NCBI RefSeq assembly: GCF_042427745.1
Contig: NZ_JBHMFA010000006.1
Source of the DNA: Algibacter miyuki
GTDB taxonomy: Bacteria; Bacteroidota; Bacteroidia; Flavobacteriales; Flavobacteriaceae
DNA length: 64,000 nt
Direction: 5' to 3' (one strand)
The position numbers and the translations under genes are program-made. The number at the start of each line of letters is the position of its first letter. Positions within the stretch are counted from its first letter, which is position 1. The notes below the pieces were generated by a model. It did no database searches and was not told where the DNA came from. It saw nothing but the letters and a program-made list of their open reading frames with translations. This document shows, in pieces, positions 1-9,000 of this stretch.

Positions 1-216
1 ACGGGCAAGCTATTAAATAAGACACTGGCCGAGGGCAACGAACTACTCAGGTCTATTTGTACTATACCTCCTGGTGTAGCACCCCCTTTTACGTACAAAA
101 TATTGTTATCAATAATAAGACGGTTTGGTTGGTTTAGTCCTGAAAATAAAATCATCTACTTGAGCTTGTGAAAAAAAAGATGTCATTAAAAATGTGAAAA
201 ATAGTTTTGTTTTCAT
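1..216 (-). CDS. Partial secreted protein, beta-propeller-like start, apparent frameshift
   Basis: The gene runs off the left edge. From the ATG at 214-216 one frame gives a good Bacteroidota signal peptide (MKTKLFFTFLMTSFFSQAQ) followed by VDDF, but it ends at a TGA at 109-111 after 35 codons. In the neighbouring frame, from about 145 leftwards, the sequence stays open to the edge and reads SGLNQPNRLIIDN, ILYVKGG and GGIVQIDL, which resembles the strands of an NHL/SMP-30-type beta-propeller. The signal peptide and the propeller-like part therefore lie in different frames, separated by about one extra T in the run at 141-150. This is either a sequencing error or a recent inactivating frameshift. 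An ATG at 153-155 could restart the second frame, but without a signal peptide. The product beyond this cannot be named. Confidence 0.5.
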
Positions 217-271
217 AATTTAAATTTAAGTTACTTTCAATATTAGGAGTTAAAAATTTTTAAATAAAAGG

Positions 272-910
272 CTAATCATACCTAAGATTTTGGTTCGTAT
301 TTTCTATCTCTTTCAGTATGTTTTTTGTACGTATTTTGTTTATTTTTTCTGCGTAAAATAAAATCACGAAATCATAACTTCTAATTAAATCTGATTTAGA
401 AATTCCTGTGGAACAATTCAACCAACCTTTAGATTTGTTTCCATAATAAAAGAGTATCTCTTCTTTTTTAGACAGATCTGTTGGAATGTTGGTTCTCGAA
501 TTAAAACTACCAGCCAAAATTTTAGATAAATCAATATTTTGAACAGGTTTTATACCAGGTAACGTTTGTCTCATGGTTAACATATCCTTATTCTCAAAGA
601 AATAGAATCGATGAAAAACTGTAGTGTCCTTTCGAGCAATGTGATGGTTAATTCTTATGCCATTATCTATTTGAAAATCTTCTATAACGTGCTTTTTTGC
701 TTTCAATTTTCCGTTTTCAAATATATCGTAGCTTATAGATATATACTCACCTTTTTTAAGAGCAAAAGGATATTTAAATATGTAAATACCTTGTCCTTCA
801 AAAATACTTTTTAGGTCTTCCGAATCAATATCATAATTGTTATTTTCTCCTTGCCCAAAAATTGAAATATTGATAAACATTAAGACTATAACAAACAGTG
901 ATTTTTCCAT
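272..910 (-). CDS. Hypothetical secreted protein, 212 aa
   Basis: I do not recognise a family. The first 20 residues (MEKSLFVIVLMFINISIFGQ) form a clear signal peptide ending in the FGQ context usual in flavobacteria, so the product should be exported. The mature part is mixed alpha/beta with many Lys and Asn and no catalytic motif that I can see. It has isolated cysteines only (for example in GWLNCSTG), and the C-terminal third (RSYDFVILFYAEKINKIR) could be an amphipathic helix. It stands alone: the next leftward gene starts 55 bp downstream and the rightward neighbour is divergent across about 420 bp. Length, codon use and signal peptide support a real gene. Confidence 0.7.
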   Translation of the reverse strand: MEKSLFVIVLMFINISIFGQGENNNYDIDSEDLKSIFEGQGIYIFKYPFALKKGEYISISYDIFENGKLKAKKHVIEDFQIDNGIRINHHIARKDTTVFHRFYFFENKDMLTMRQTLPGIKPVQNIDLSKILAGSFNSRTNIPTDLSKKEEILFYYGNKSKGWLNCSTGISKSDLIRSYDFVILFYAEKINKIRTKNILKEIENTNQNLRYD

Positions 911-1332
911 CTTGTTTTTGCTCTATTGCTACTTAAACTTAAGTATTATTTTTAATTGATTCTTATTTAGTCTGTTCAAATTCGCCATATTATGTTATAC
1001 TATTAACTTGATAACTATTAAACACCTAAATTAATAAAGATAATATAAATAAACTAACAGTCAACTCCTTACACAGATAAATAATTAAGTTCATTTAATA
1101 GTTTTTTTTTAAAAAAAGTTATATTCAAAAAAGAATGAAAAAATTACACCCCTAAATTATCACAAGAAAACAACATATTTGCTCTGGTTTATTTAATAAA
1201 TGTATTGCTTTTTAATTTTATGTTCTCTAATTATTACAAACGAGTGTTTAAGTATGAATTCCTCCTCAAATATCATAGGCCGCTGTTGATGTTGTTTTTA
1301 TATTTTTGTACCGAGCCATTTAAAATTAATTT
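911..1332. other. Intergenic region between divergent hypothetical genes
   Basis: This is 422 bp of very AT-rich DNA between two divergently transcribed genes. It must hold both promoters. Apart from a -7-like element at 1301-1308 I see no gene, RNA structure or repeat in it. Confidence 0.6.
1301..1308 (+). promoter_or_regulatory. Candidate Bacteroidota -7 element
   Basis: TATTTTTG matches the Bacteroidota sigma-A consensus TAnnTTTG and lies 25 bp before the ATG at 1333. No TTG (-33) element is visible at the usual spacing, so this rests on the -7 match and its position. Confidence 0.35.
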
Positions 1333-2007
1333 ATGAAAATCTTAGTTCTATTATTTCTCTTATCATTTTCATTTATTTCACTTGAAAACGTGCCTAAAAA
1401 AGTATCTCATTCTGAAATAAATCAAACACCTAAACCGAAAATTGCTAAAATTAAAGAAGCGAATTTCGACATACGAAATGACACGGTAATTTTTAATTCT
1501 GGAAGTATTGAAAATTTTGATAAGGCATCCCATCCTATTGATGTGTATTGGATTGGAGAAACTAGAGACACCGTGGTAAGGTTACAACATAAATACGATA
1601 AAAGTAAAAACCTGGTGGGCACTGAAACCTACCAACACGGCAAAAAAACACCATATATAGATACAATTTATGTTAATACTAACGGATTAAAAGTGATTGA
1701 GTCATTCGATTCTGATCATAAAGTTTCAAAGAAATCTATAATTACAACCGATAAAAATGAAAACCCGGTACTTAAAACTTATGAGAACGGAAAAGGTGAA
1801 TTTCAGGGATTAGACAGCTTGTTTTTTGATGCTAAAAATCGTGTAATCAAAGAATTTCACGAAGACTCAAAAGGCAAACGTTATGGAATTATTCTTTCAT
1901 ATAAATATATAAAATCGGACCAATATGGAAATTGGACAGAAAGACACATGTACGTTGGAGAAACTCTAAGCCAGAAGCAAACCCGAGAAATAACGTATTA
2001 TAAATAA
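1333..2007 (+). CDS. Hypothetical secreted protein with YxYGNWTxR-type C-terminal motif
   Basis: A 224-residue product with an N-terminal hydrophobic segment (MKILVLLFLLSFSFISLE) that should direct export. The mature part has short beta-strand repeats, and the C-terminus contains DQYGNWTERHMYVGE followed by TREITYY. That type of ending recurs in small flavobacterial exported proteins with YD/MORN-like beta repeats (residues about 125-224: alternating K-V-E-F strands with asparagine/glycine turns). No catalytic residues are visible. It is a single gene ending 63 bp before a strong bidirectional terminator. The function is unknown; a cell-envelope or toxin-associated role would be speculation. 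Confidence 0.7.
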   Translation: MKILVLLFLLSFSFISLENVPKKVSHSEINQTPKPKIAKIKEANFDIRNDTVIFNSGSIENFDKASHPIDVYWIGETRDTVVRLQHKYDKSKNLVGTETYQHGKKTPYIDTIYVNTNGLKVIESFDSDHKVSKKSIITTDKNENPVLKTYENGKGEFQGLDSLFFDAKNRVIKEFHEDSKGKRYGIILSYKYIKSDQYGNWTERHMYVGETLSQKQTREITYYK

Positions 2008-2070
2008 AAAGGATTTCCTAGTATTATAAAACCGCTCTATTTTGAGTAGCAAACGGTATAAAATAAAAAA

Positions 2071-2096
2071 AACGGTAAGCGTTTCCGCTTACCGTT
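2071..2096. terminator. Bidirectional rho-independent terminator
   Basis: A perfect 11-bp stem (aacggtaagcg at 2071-2081 pairs with cgcttaccgtt at 2086-2096) with a four-base loop. It is flanked by an A-run on the left and a T-run on the right, so it works in both directions. It separates the plus-strand hypothetical gene from the convergent dps. Confidence 0.9.
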
Positions 2097-2129
2097 TTTT
2101 TTGTTTTATAGCAATTTACAATTTTAGTA

Positions 2130-2621
2130 CTATTTAAAGGTTTTTAAAGACGAACGCAGCATCCAAGCCATTTGTTCGTGCATTTGCATGATAGCTGTTA
2201 TAAAATCGGCTGTACCTTCATCATTATGTGCTTCGGCGTTTTCGCCAATATTTTCTCTTATAAATTTAATCACTGTTTCATGATCATCTAATAATATTTT
2301 CATGAAACTAGCACTATCATTAGTATCAGGTCCATTCTCTTTTAAAGCCGACAGTTCTATAAACTGTTGCATGCTTCCGGGAGAATAAAATCCTAACATT
2401 CTAATACGTTCTGCCACTTCATCAATCGTATTTTCTAGTTTTCCGTATTCTTCTTCAAAAAACACATGTTTTGCATGAAAATCAATGCCTTCCACGTTCC
2501 AGTGTGCGTTTCTGTATTTTGTGTACATCACGTATTCATCTGCAAGTAGTTGTTTTAACATTTTAACTACTGCTTTTCTATTTCCTTTTTCTATGCCTAT
2601 GGCTGCAGTTGTAGTTTCCAT
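2130..2621 (-). CDS. dps: Dps, DNA-protecting mini-ferritin
   Basis: A 163-residue Dps/ferritin-like protein. These form 12-subunit cages that oxidise Fe(II) with hydrogen peroxide and often bind DNA, giving protection in stationary phase and oxidative stress. The signature AHWNVEG and the following helix DEVAERIRMLG are intact. The inter-subunit ferroxidase ligands are in place: His40, His52, Glu56 (in the position of the usual Asp), Asp67 and Glu71, aligned by spacing to the classic Dps sites. The length is typical. It is monocistronic and faces the shared terminator at 2071-2096. No OxyR or PerR site was identified upstream. Confidence 0.95.
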   Translation of the reverse strand: METTTAAIGIEKGNRKAVVKMLKQLLADEYVMYTKYRNAHWNVEGIDFHAKHVFFEEEYGKLENTIDEVAERIRMLGFYSPGSMQQFIELSALKENGPDTNDSASFMKILLDDHETVIKFIRENIGENAEAHNDEGTADFITAIMQMHEQMAWMLRSSLKTFK

Positions 2622-2776
2622 TTTTCTTTATTTTTTTTTAATGATTATAGTATAAAGATACTAGTAATCAACAGCTTCTATTAACGTAAAACATTCAATA
2701 ATTGACGCTAAAAAATCAGGATGGTAAACAACAAGTTTTCTTCTTAAAATATTAAAAAGTTTAGTACCGTATTTAA

Positions 2777-3877
2777 TTACCTTTCCTTCTTTTCGCTTGC
2801 TTTTTCAGCATCTTCAAAATCAATTTCATTATCTACAACTCCTTTAAAAGCTTCTATCCAGCCATTTTTAAAAATGTTAAACACACTTGGCCATACTTTA
2901 GTTTCTACATTATTTAAATCGCCTGAAAGCGGCACTTTTGTTGCCAAAGTATTGTTCCCTTTATTTTTAAGCACAAATTTAAAGAAGCCTACAAAGCCTT
3001 CCCAAAGTCTATTAAAAAACGGATCTTGCTCGACGCTTATCAATTTAGAGTCTTTCAAAAAAGGTTTTATATAACCCGTTAAAAAACCGTTAGCTATAGC
3101 AATTTCACTAAATACATTAAAACTTCCTTCGGTAAAATCTATACCCGCATAATGGTTTGAAAAATCGTTTAGCCCCGTAATCGATGCATCTTCTAAAGAA
3201 AAGGAAATATCCATATCTGGAATTTGCTTTACCAAATCCATTTTACCATCCAAGGTAAAACGGCCTTGCCCTATAGATACGGCTTGTGCCGATATTTCCG
3301 AAGGCAATTCGCGCTCGGTACGTTCTACATTTCTAAGATTGGTCGCATTTAACTGAATTTGATTTAAGTTCAAGTCGATATTGGGGTCTGATGTAAGTTG
3401 CACAAAGGCGGCTTTACCATCTATAATTTTAAGATTATTGATATCAATGGGCACCAAATCGGTTAAAGCTTTGGTCCAATCATCAAAATCGGGATCTTCA
3501 GCTTCATCTTGTTGCTGATCTTCAAAAACGTAAATAAATTGGGGACGGGTTAATACAATTTCGCTCACTACCCTACCCTTAAACAAGGCGCGCCATTCTA
3601 TAGAAATATCTGTTTCGTCTAAATTTATAAAGGGTACTTCCGATCCGGCATCGACCTTATTTAAATACAAATTATGAATAACATAAGCGCCTCGAAACAA
3701 CGAAATATCGATTCCTGAAACTTGACCATAATACCCCGGAATATCTGCAAGTACGCCGTTTACATACTTTTTTACCATAACAGGTAGCAACAACCTTATT
3801 AAGATTAAAACCCCAATAATAATTAATGGTAGCGTATATCTTTTTTTTCTAAAACCTCTATTTTTATTCTTTCTCAT
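2777..3877 (-). CDS. DUF748/AsmA-like membrane-anchored protein
   Basis: A 366-residue protein with one N-terminal membrane segment (residues about 14-33, LPLIIIGVLILIRLLLPVMV) and a long periplasmic beta-rich domain. The start of that domain (GYYGQVSGIDISLFRGAYVIHNLYLNK) and the pattern INLDETDISIEWRALFKG followed by VSEIVLTRP are hallmarks of the DUF748 branch of AsmA-like proteins, which resemble bridge-like lipid-transport or envelope-maintenance proteins. The C-terminus (GWIEAFKGVVDNEIDFEDAE) is also typical. It lies 10 bp downstream of another AsmA-like gene, so the two are almost certainly co-transcribed. The exact substrate is unknown; lipid transport is an inference from the superfamily. 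Confidence 0.75.
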   Translation of the reverse strand: MRKNKNRGFRKKRYTLPLIIIGVLILIRLLLPVMVKKYVNGVLADIPGYYGQVSGIDISLFRGAYVIHNLYLNKVDAGSEVPFINLDETDISIEWRALFKGRVVSEIVLTRPQFIYVFEDQQQDEAEDPDFDDWTKALTDLVPIDINNLKIIDGKAAFVQLTSDPNIDLNLNQIQLNATNLRNVERTERELPSEISAQAVSIGQGRFTLDGKMDLVKQIPDMDISFSLEDASITGLNDFSNHYAGIDFTEGSFNVFSEIAIANGFLTGYIKPFLKDSKLISVEQDPFFNRLWEGFVGFFKFVLKNKGNNTLATKVPLSGDLNNVETKVWPSVFNIFKNGWIEAFKGVVDNEIDFEDAEKASEKKER

Positions 3878-3887
3878 GCTTGGTCTC

Positions 3888-5363
3888 TTATTTCTTTCCG
3901 TTGCCTACCACGGTGTTTTTTAATCCGTCTTTGGTGTTTAGCCACAGATAATTAAAAAATGATTTTGTTCTATCTCGTTCTACCGCAATACTTCCATATC
4001 GATACCCATTAGCATCCGTTTTAGAGCCATCATTTGTTAAAATATTAACCAAGGCACTTAGTGTTTTATTAATCCCTAATTGATCTTCATTCAGAATAGT
4101 GAATTTAAAATCTTCATATTTCATTTTCATTTCTCCTTTAGAATTGAAGTCATTACCATAAAACGTAAAATACATTTCATGAATCCTCCCTAACGCTCTA
4201 ACATTAGCCTGCGATTCTAAAAACGGATTAATCGTAGACGCTTCTAAATCTTTTAAAATTGCCGATGCATTAAAAACATCCGATGGATCAGATGTATTAA
4301 AATCCCAATGAAACTGTAAAGGCGCTTTACCCATAAGTTTGGCGGTAACATCAATAATGGTTTTCTGTTTATTGGTGTTAGAAAGATTCTTGATTTCGGC
4401 ATCTAAATGTTCAAATGAAATAGAAACCGGATCGATATCCAAATCTACTTTTTCGGAATAAAAGACATTGGTGTTTTTAATAAAAAAGGATTCAACATTT
4501 AGTTTTATCGGAAGATTCTGCAGTCTAGAACCGTAAAGAGTTTTCACCGTAAAATCATCAGGTAAAAGTTTATTTCTGAATAAATGTAAGTCGCCATTAT
4601 TTATATTGAAACGTGTCGCTGACACTGAAAAACTATCGTTAACGGTTGCAATTTCAAAATCTTGAAAGTCGCCTGATGGCACCGTAAATTTGACATGATC
4701 GCGTTCTTGGGTTAACCGTTTGGAAAGTGTTTCTTTATCGTACTTTGAGGCGATTGATAAATCTTCAAACGTCACATTTTTATTATTAAATAATACATGT
4801 GCAACGTTTAGATGTTCAAAACGGCTTAAATTTAAGTATAAATCATCCAATGAAATATCTATCGATTTATATTCGAATGGAATTTTATTCTGAAGTAACG
4901 CCTTGTCGGTTTTTACATCATATAATTTAAAGGACATTTTATTAATAGAAAATTGAACTTCATCCGATTCCTTTTTAAACATGGTTATTTGAGCATTTTC
5001 AGTACTCAAATTATCAGCTTGAAAACGTTCATGTTTCCAAAGCGACCAATAACTAAAACCACTAACTTCAAATGTTTCCGCAGTAATAAAGGATTCTGTT
5101 TTTTGAGATTCCAATTTAACAATTTCACAATTAGCACCTTCTAACTGCAAGGTTCCTGTAAAAATATTTAAGTCTAAATCGTCATACGTTAATGTAATAT
5201 TTTCGGGTAGTTTTTCGTCAATAAGTTTACCAACCTTATGTTTGGCATAAAGTTGCAACCCAAAAATTGATATCAAGAACACGCCAACAATTACCAAAAT
5301 TATTTGCAATCGTTTTTCTTTAATAGTAGTCATTATCGTATTAGATTTATCCGTTTTAGTCAT
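3888..5363 (-). CDS. AsmA/DUF748-like membrane-anchored protein
   Basis: A 491-residue protein with a single N-terminal membrane helix (residues about 17-35, RLQIILVIVGVFLISIFGLQ) and then a long series of beta-strands. The start LPENITLTYDDLDLNIFTGTL resembles AsmA-like periplasmic proteins, as does the C-terminal region, where the sequence MKYEDFKF occurs. An internal Met at residue 11 is an alternative start. The gene lies between the ArsC-like gene (6 bp upstream) and the DUF748 gene (10 bp downstream). I infer an envelope-related operon; the family is known for inner-membrane proteins with large periplasmic beta domains, but no specific activity can be read here. Confidence 0.65.
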   Translation of the reverse strand: MTKTDKSNTIMTTIKEKRLQIILVIVGVFLISIFGLQLYAKHKVGKLIDEKLPENITLTYDDLDLNIFTGTLQLEGANCEIVKLESQKTESFITAETFEVSGFSYWSLWKHERFQADNLSTENAQITMFKKESDEVQFSINKMSFKLYDVKTDKALLQNKIPFEYKSIDISLDDLYLNLSRFEHLNVAHVLFNNKNVTFEDLSIASKYDKETLSKRLTQERDHVKFTVPSGDFQDFEIATVNDSFSVSATRFNINNGDLHLFRNKLLPDDFTVKTLYGSRLQNLPIKLNVESFFIKNTNVFYSEKVDLDIDPVSISFEHLDAEIKNLSNTNKQKTIIDVTAKLMGKAPLQFHWDFNTSDPSDVFNASAILKDLEASTINPFLESQANVRALGRIHEMYFTFYGNDFNSKGEMKMKYEDFKFTILNEDQLGINKTLSALVNILTNDGSKTDANGYRYGSIAVERDRTKSFFNYLWLNTKDGLKNTVVGNGKK

Positions 5364-5369
5364 CCCTGA

Positions 5370-5786
5370 TTATTGGTTTGTTGTAGAAATTTTATCCGCT
5401 TCATTTCCCGACTCTAGGTACTTCACAACTTCCGAAGCACTTTTAATTTCTATATAATCGTTTCCATTAATGATGATAGGATGTTTAAGTAACAGCGGCA
5501 TTTTTTCTAGTATTTTTAGCCAATCGTGCTGCTCCATAATTTGTTTATCCTTGCCGTAATTTTGAATAAAATCTGGATGCTCCTTATTTATTAAATCTGA
5601 AATATTTTTACCCAGTTCTGTAGCTAATTCTGCCCATTGAGATCCTGTAACTTTGGTTTTAGAAATATCTACAGCGTGTAGTTTTTTATCCGATGCATTC
5701 ACATAAGCATGCGTTTGTTTGCCTATAGAATTTTCTGAATGGTAATAAATCGTAATTTTTATTTTATGTTTTGAAATCATGCCCAT
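5370..5786 (-). CDS. ArsC/Spx-like thioredoxin-fold protein lacking the catalytic cysteine
   Basis: A 138-residue protein whose layout follows arsenate reductase/Spx-type thioredoxin folds: a first strand (IKITIYYHSENS), a helix start (GKQTHAY), the segment ISDLINKEHPDF, and the late element MPLLLKHPIIINGNDY that corresponds to the L-x-x-P-x-L...PI motif of ArsC proteins. In active members the first strand is followed by a Cys (Y-x-x-P-x-C-x-x-C). Here that site reads YYHSENSIGK with no cysteine, and the whole protein has none. It is therefore unlikely to be a reductase and may be a binding or regulatory protein. It is the first gene of a three-gene unit with the two AsmA-like proteins. Start alternatives are Met1 and Met3. 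Confidence 0.7.
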   Translation of the reverse strand: MGMISKHKIKITIYYHSENSIGKQTHAYVNASDKKLHAVDISKTKVTGSQWAELATELGKNISDLINKEHPDFIQNYGKDKQIMEQHDWLKILEKMPLLLKHPIIINGNDYIEIKSASEVVKYLESGNEADKISTTNQ

Positions 5787-5975
5787 AATCTTTTTAGTTT
5801 AAGTGGAAAGATACCATGAAACACCTTTTTAAATTAGCGTTATCCGTTTCTTTTGTAACTCAAAAACTCAAGCACGTTCTAGTTTAACAGCCTATTAACA
5901 AGATTTCAACAGGTTCTAAAATAATGAAACATAGCACATAACATCTTATAATTTTATCCCAACTATTTAAAGCAC

Positions 5976-6012
5976 AAAGGCAGGATATTTAATTTATAAA
6001 TATCCTGCCTTT
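5976..6012 (-). terminator. Terminator of the giant-adhesin operon
   Basis: A 15-bp perfect stem (aaaggcaggatattt, 5976-5990, with its complement at 5998-6012) around a seven-base AT loop, 30 bp downstream of the 2780-residue gene read on the minus strand. The T-run after the stem is short on either side, so it may also act in the other direction or as a processing site. Confidence 0.8.
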
Positions 6013-6042
6013 AATGTGATTATGGGGTTTTTCTACTTCCTT

Positions 6043-9000
6043 TTAATGAATTACAAACTTGAAATGTAATTTTTCTTCACTATTTGAAAGGATTAAAAAG
6101 TAGGAACCAGAACTCAAATTAACATCTACCTCTTTTACCTTACGCATGGTATTAATGTCATTTTCCTGATAAATTTGTTTTCCTGTAACATCAAAAATGG
6201 CTAGTGTACAATCGCTTAAAATGAAGTTGGTATGAATACTGAACTTGCCTTGATTAGGCACTGGTGAAATGAAATTTTTATCTGCAACCACCTCATCATC
6301 ATCTACACCTAATGAAATATAATCCACCATCACATCAATTGTTTCTGTTAACGTACAACCTAACGGCGTTTGATACCTAAGAATTAAAGATTGTGCACCC
6401 AGTTTATTCCATTTTACTGATACTTTATTATTATCCGTACTTAATATTTCACCATTAATTATAATCCATTCATACTTGCTCATATTGGCATCGGCCGTGT
6501 ATTCGTAGGTATCCAAAAGTACTGGATTTTCCTCTCCTGAAATACTAACAACATAATTTTCAGCACTTCCCAAAATAGCACTTTCTGTTGAAAAACCACT
6601 GAGACCACTTAACTTTTTAGCTATTTTAGTTTTGTCTATTTCTAACACCACATTACCATCAATGGGGCTTTCTATACCGTTTAAAATATAATATTTATCA
6701 GTTACCTTTTCTATAGTCACATTGTTTTTTGGAATGCTAATACCTGTTACTTTTAAATTAAAGGCATCACTATCAAAAGTATTTTCATCAATATCTTCAG
6801 AAAATTTCACATTAATATAATCGAAATCGGAACAATCATTACTAAGCTCATCTACCAGTTCAATATCAATGATTATATCTGTATAATCTAGATAAGCCGT
6901 TAAAATTTCAGCATTGCTTCGGCGACCTTCAGCATCTGTTGCCACGACTTTAAACTTTTTAGCTCCAGTGTAACTAGTAAGTGAAATACCGTGCGTACCA
7001 GTTTCCGCTCTGAATTGAGTATCGATTAATTTTTCGCTTGTAGCCAACAACTCGTACACCTCAACAGTTACATTATCTAATAAAGTGGTATAGAACAACT
7101 GAACATCATTGCCCGACGTAATATTATCGGTATCTGAAATTCCTCTATCTGGTGTTAATTTTAAGTTTGAAATAGCAACTATAGCATCGAGTCTTACCGT
7201 CCATGAGGTTTCAGCAATACCTTCGCCTAAATTATCGTTTTCATCCCTAAAACTCGTTTGATCGATGGTAACACGATAAGTTCCATTGCTAGATGTATCA
7301 CCGCCCAAGCCCAAAACAGAATAATGTAAATCGTCTATTTTCTGAATCGTTATAGGAATCGATATATCTTGCCCATTTTTAGTAAAGTGAAATGCCGAAG
7401 CTTCAATATCTGAAACTATTGGCCTGCTCAACTCAATCTCTAATGCTGTAATAATTTGACTATCTATCGCCCCTTGACTTACCCTTTGTATACTTTCCAC
7501 TTTTGGCAAATTATTATCGACTTCCCAAGTGAATGTTTGTAAGGCCAAACCAGAAATACCATCGGTAGCTTTAATATTAGTAACATCAATAGCCATCGTA
7601 TATTCCCCATTGTCCTCGTTTAAAGGATTAATTCCAGAAATACTATAGTTATAATCGTCTATTTTATCTATGGTAAGTCCATTGACTGCAGCATCGTTAA
7701 TAGTGATTTTATCCTCAGTAAATTCCTCGGTTCTAATTGGTTTATTAAAAATTACATCGATACTATTTACAGGGTTCTTTTTTAATTGATCGGATTCAAA
7801 CTTCAGTATTCCCAATTCATTAATAAACTGTAACCAGCCTATTTTTTTTCCATCCTTACCTTCATTCCCTACCAAATCTTTTATACCTAAGGCTTGCACC
7901 GTCAATTCATAATAGCCTGATTGTGCCGTAACATCTTCTATGTTTATAGAAAAGGTGGTTGGGTTTATTTTCCCAATTAGAATATTTTCTACCGGCACTT
8001 CAACACCTTGATGTATGAGCACAATATTATCCGTTGTGAAGGTATTAAAGTCTATTTCTTTATTAAATTCAACCGTTACCAACTCGACAGGTACGGTATT
8101 GTATTCGGCTGGCGCATCAATAAATTCTACAATTTTCGGGATATCCCCATCGATAGGTGTAAAATATAAAGTGTAGGTTTCTACTGCTGTTATTTTATCT
8201 AAAACGTGTAGCTTATTTTCGTATTTGGGGTTTAAGCCATCTTTAAGCGTTACGTGAGTTTGCCAGAAATTTTGAGAAGGAATTTCAAAATTATCACGAT
8301 CTCTAATCACTTTTTCTAATTTGTAGTTTGCTGCCGATTCATCTAAAATATTACCATAATTCCAACCAGTTGTTATTGGGTTTATTTGAATTTTGGCCGT
8401 TAATGTTCCTGGTGTTACAGCTTCAACAATGGAAACAGCCTCTGCTTTAGACACAGCTTCCGAAGTACCATTTGATAAATAAATCATATCTGGTGTATCA
8501 TAAACATCCGACATATCATTAACTAAGAAGTCGGAAATATCATCACTATTATCACCATAAGCTTTTACACTTCTAACCAGTTCATGAATATAAGCGCCTT
8601 TTATTAAACTTAAATTGGCGTTTCCAAAACTACTGGTATGATTCACTTTTACATCGTACTCCACAAAATGACCAATAAGCGAACTAGTAAAGTACCACTG
8701 GCCCACAGCCGCTGTTTTAGGTTGAATATCTCCAAAATCGACATTTAATAATCCCATTTGTGTAGGTTCATTATTAAAATTAGAACCTATCATTTCGAAA
8801 TTAATTAACAAACCTTTTTCATTATCTACAATTTTGGGTTGCATGGATTCCACATTAACATCATTCGCCAATCCGAAACCATCGTTTATAATCATTAATG
8901 ATAATTCCGCAGGTATTGAAGGTTCAATAACATCCTCGGTAAGCGCATCATCGCCTAAAATGTCTCGTTGCATAAAGTAATGCAAAATTAAATCTGGACT

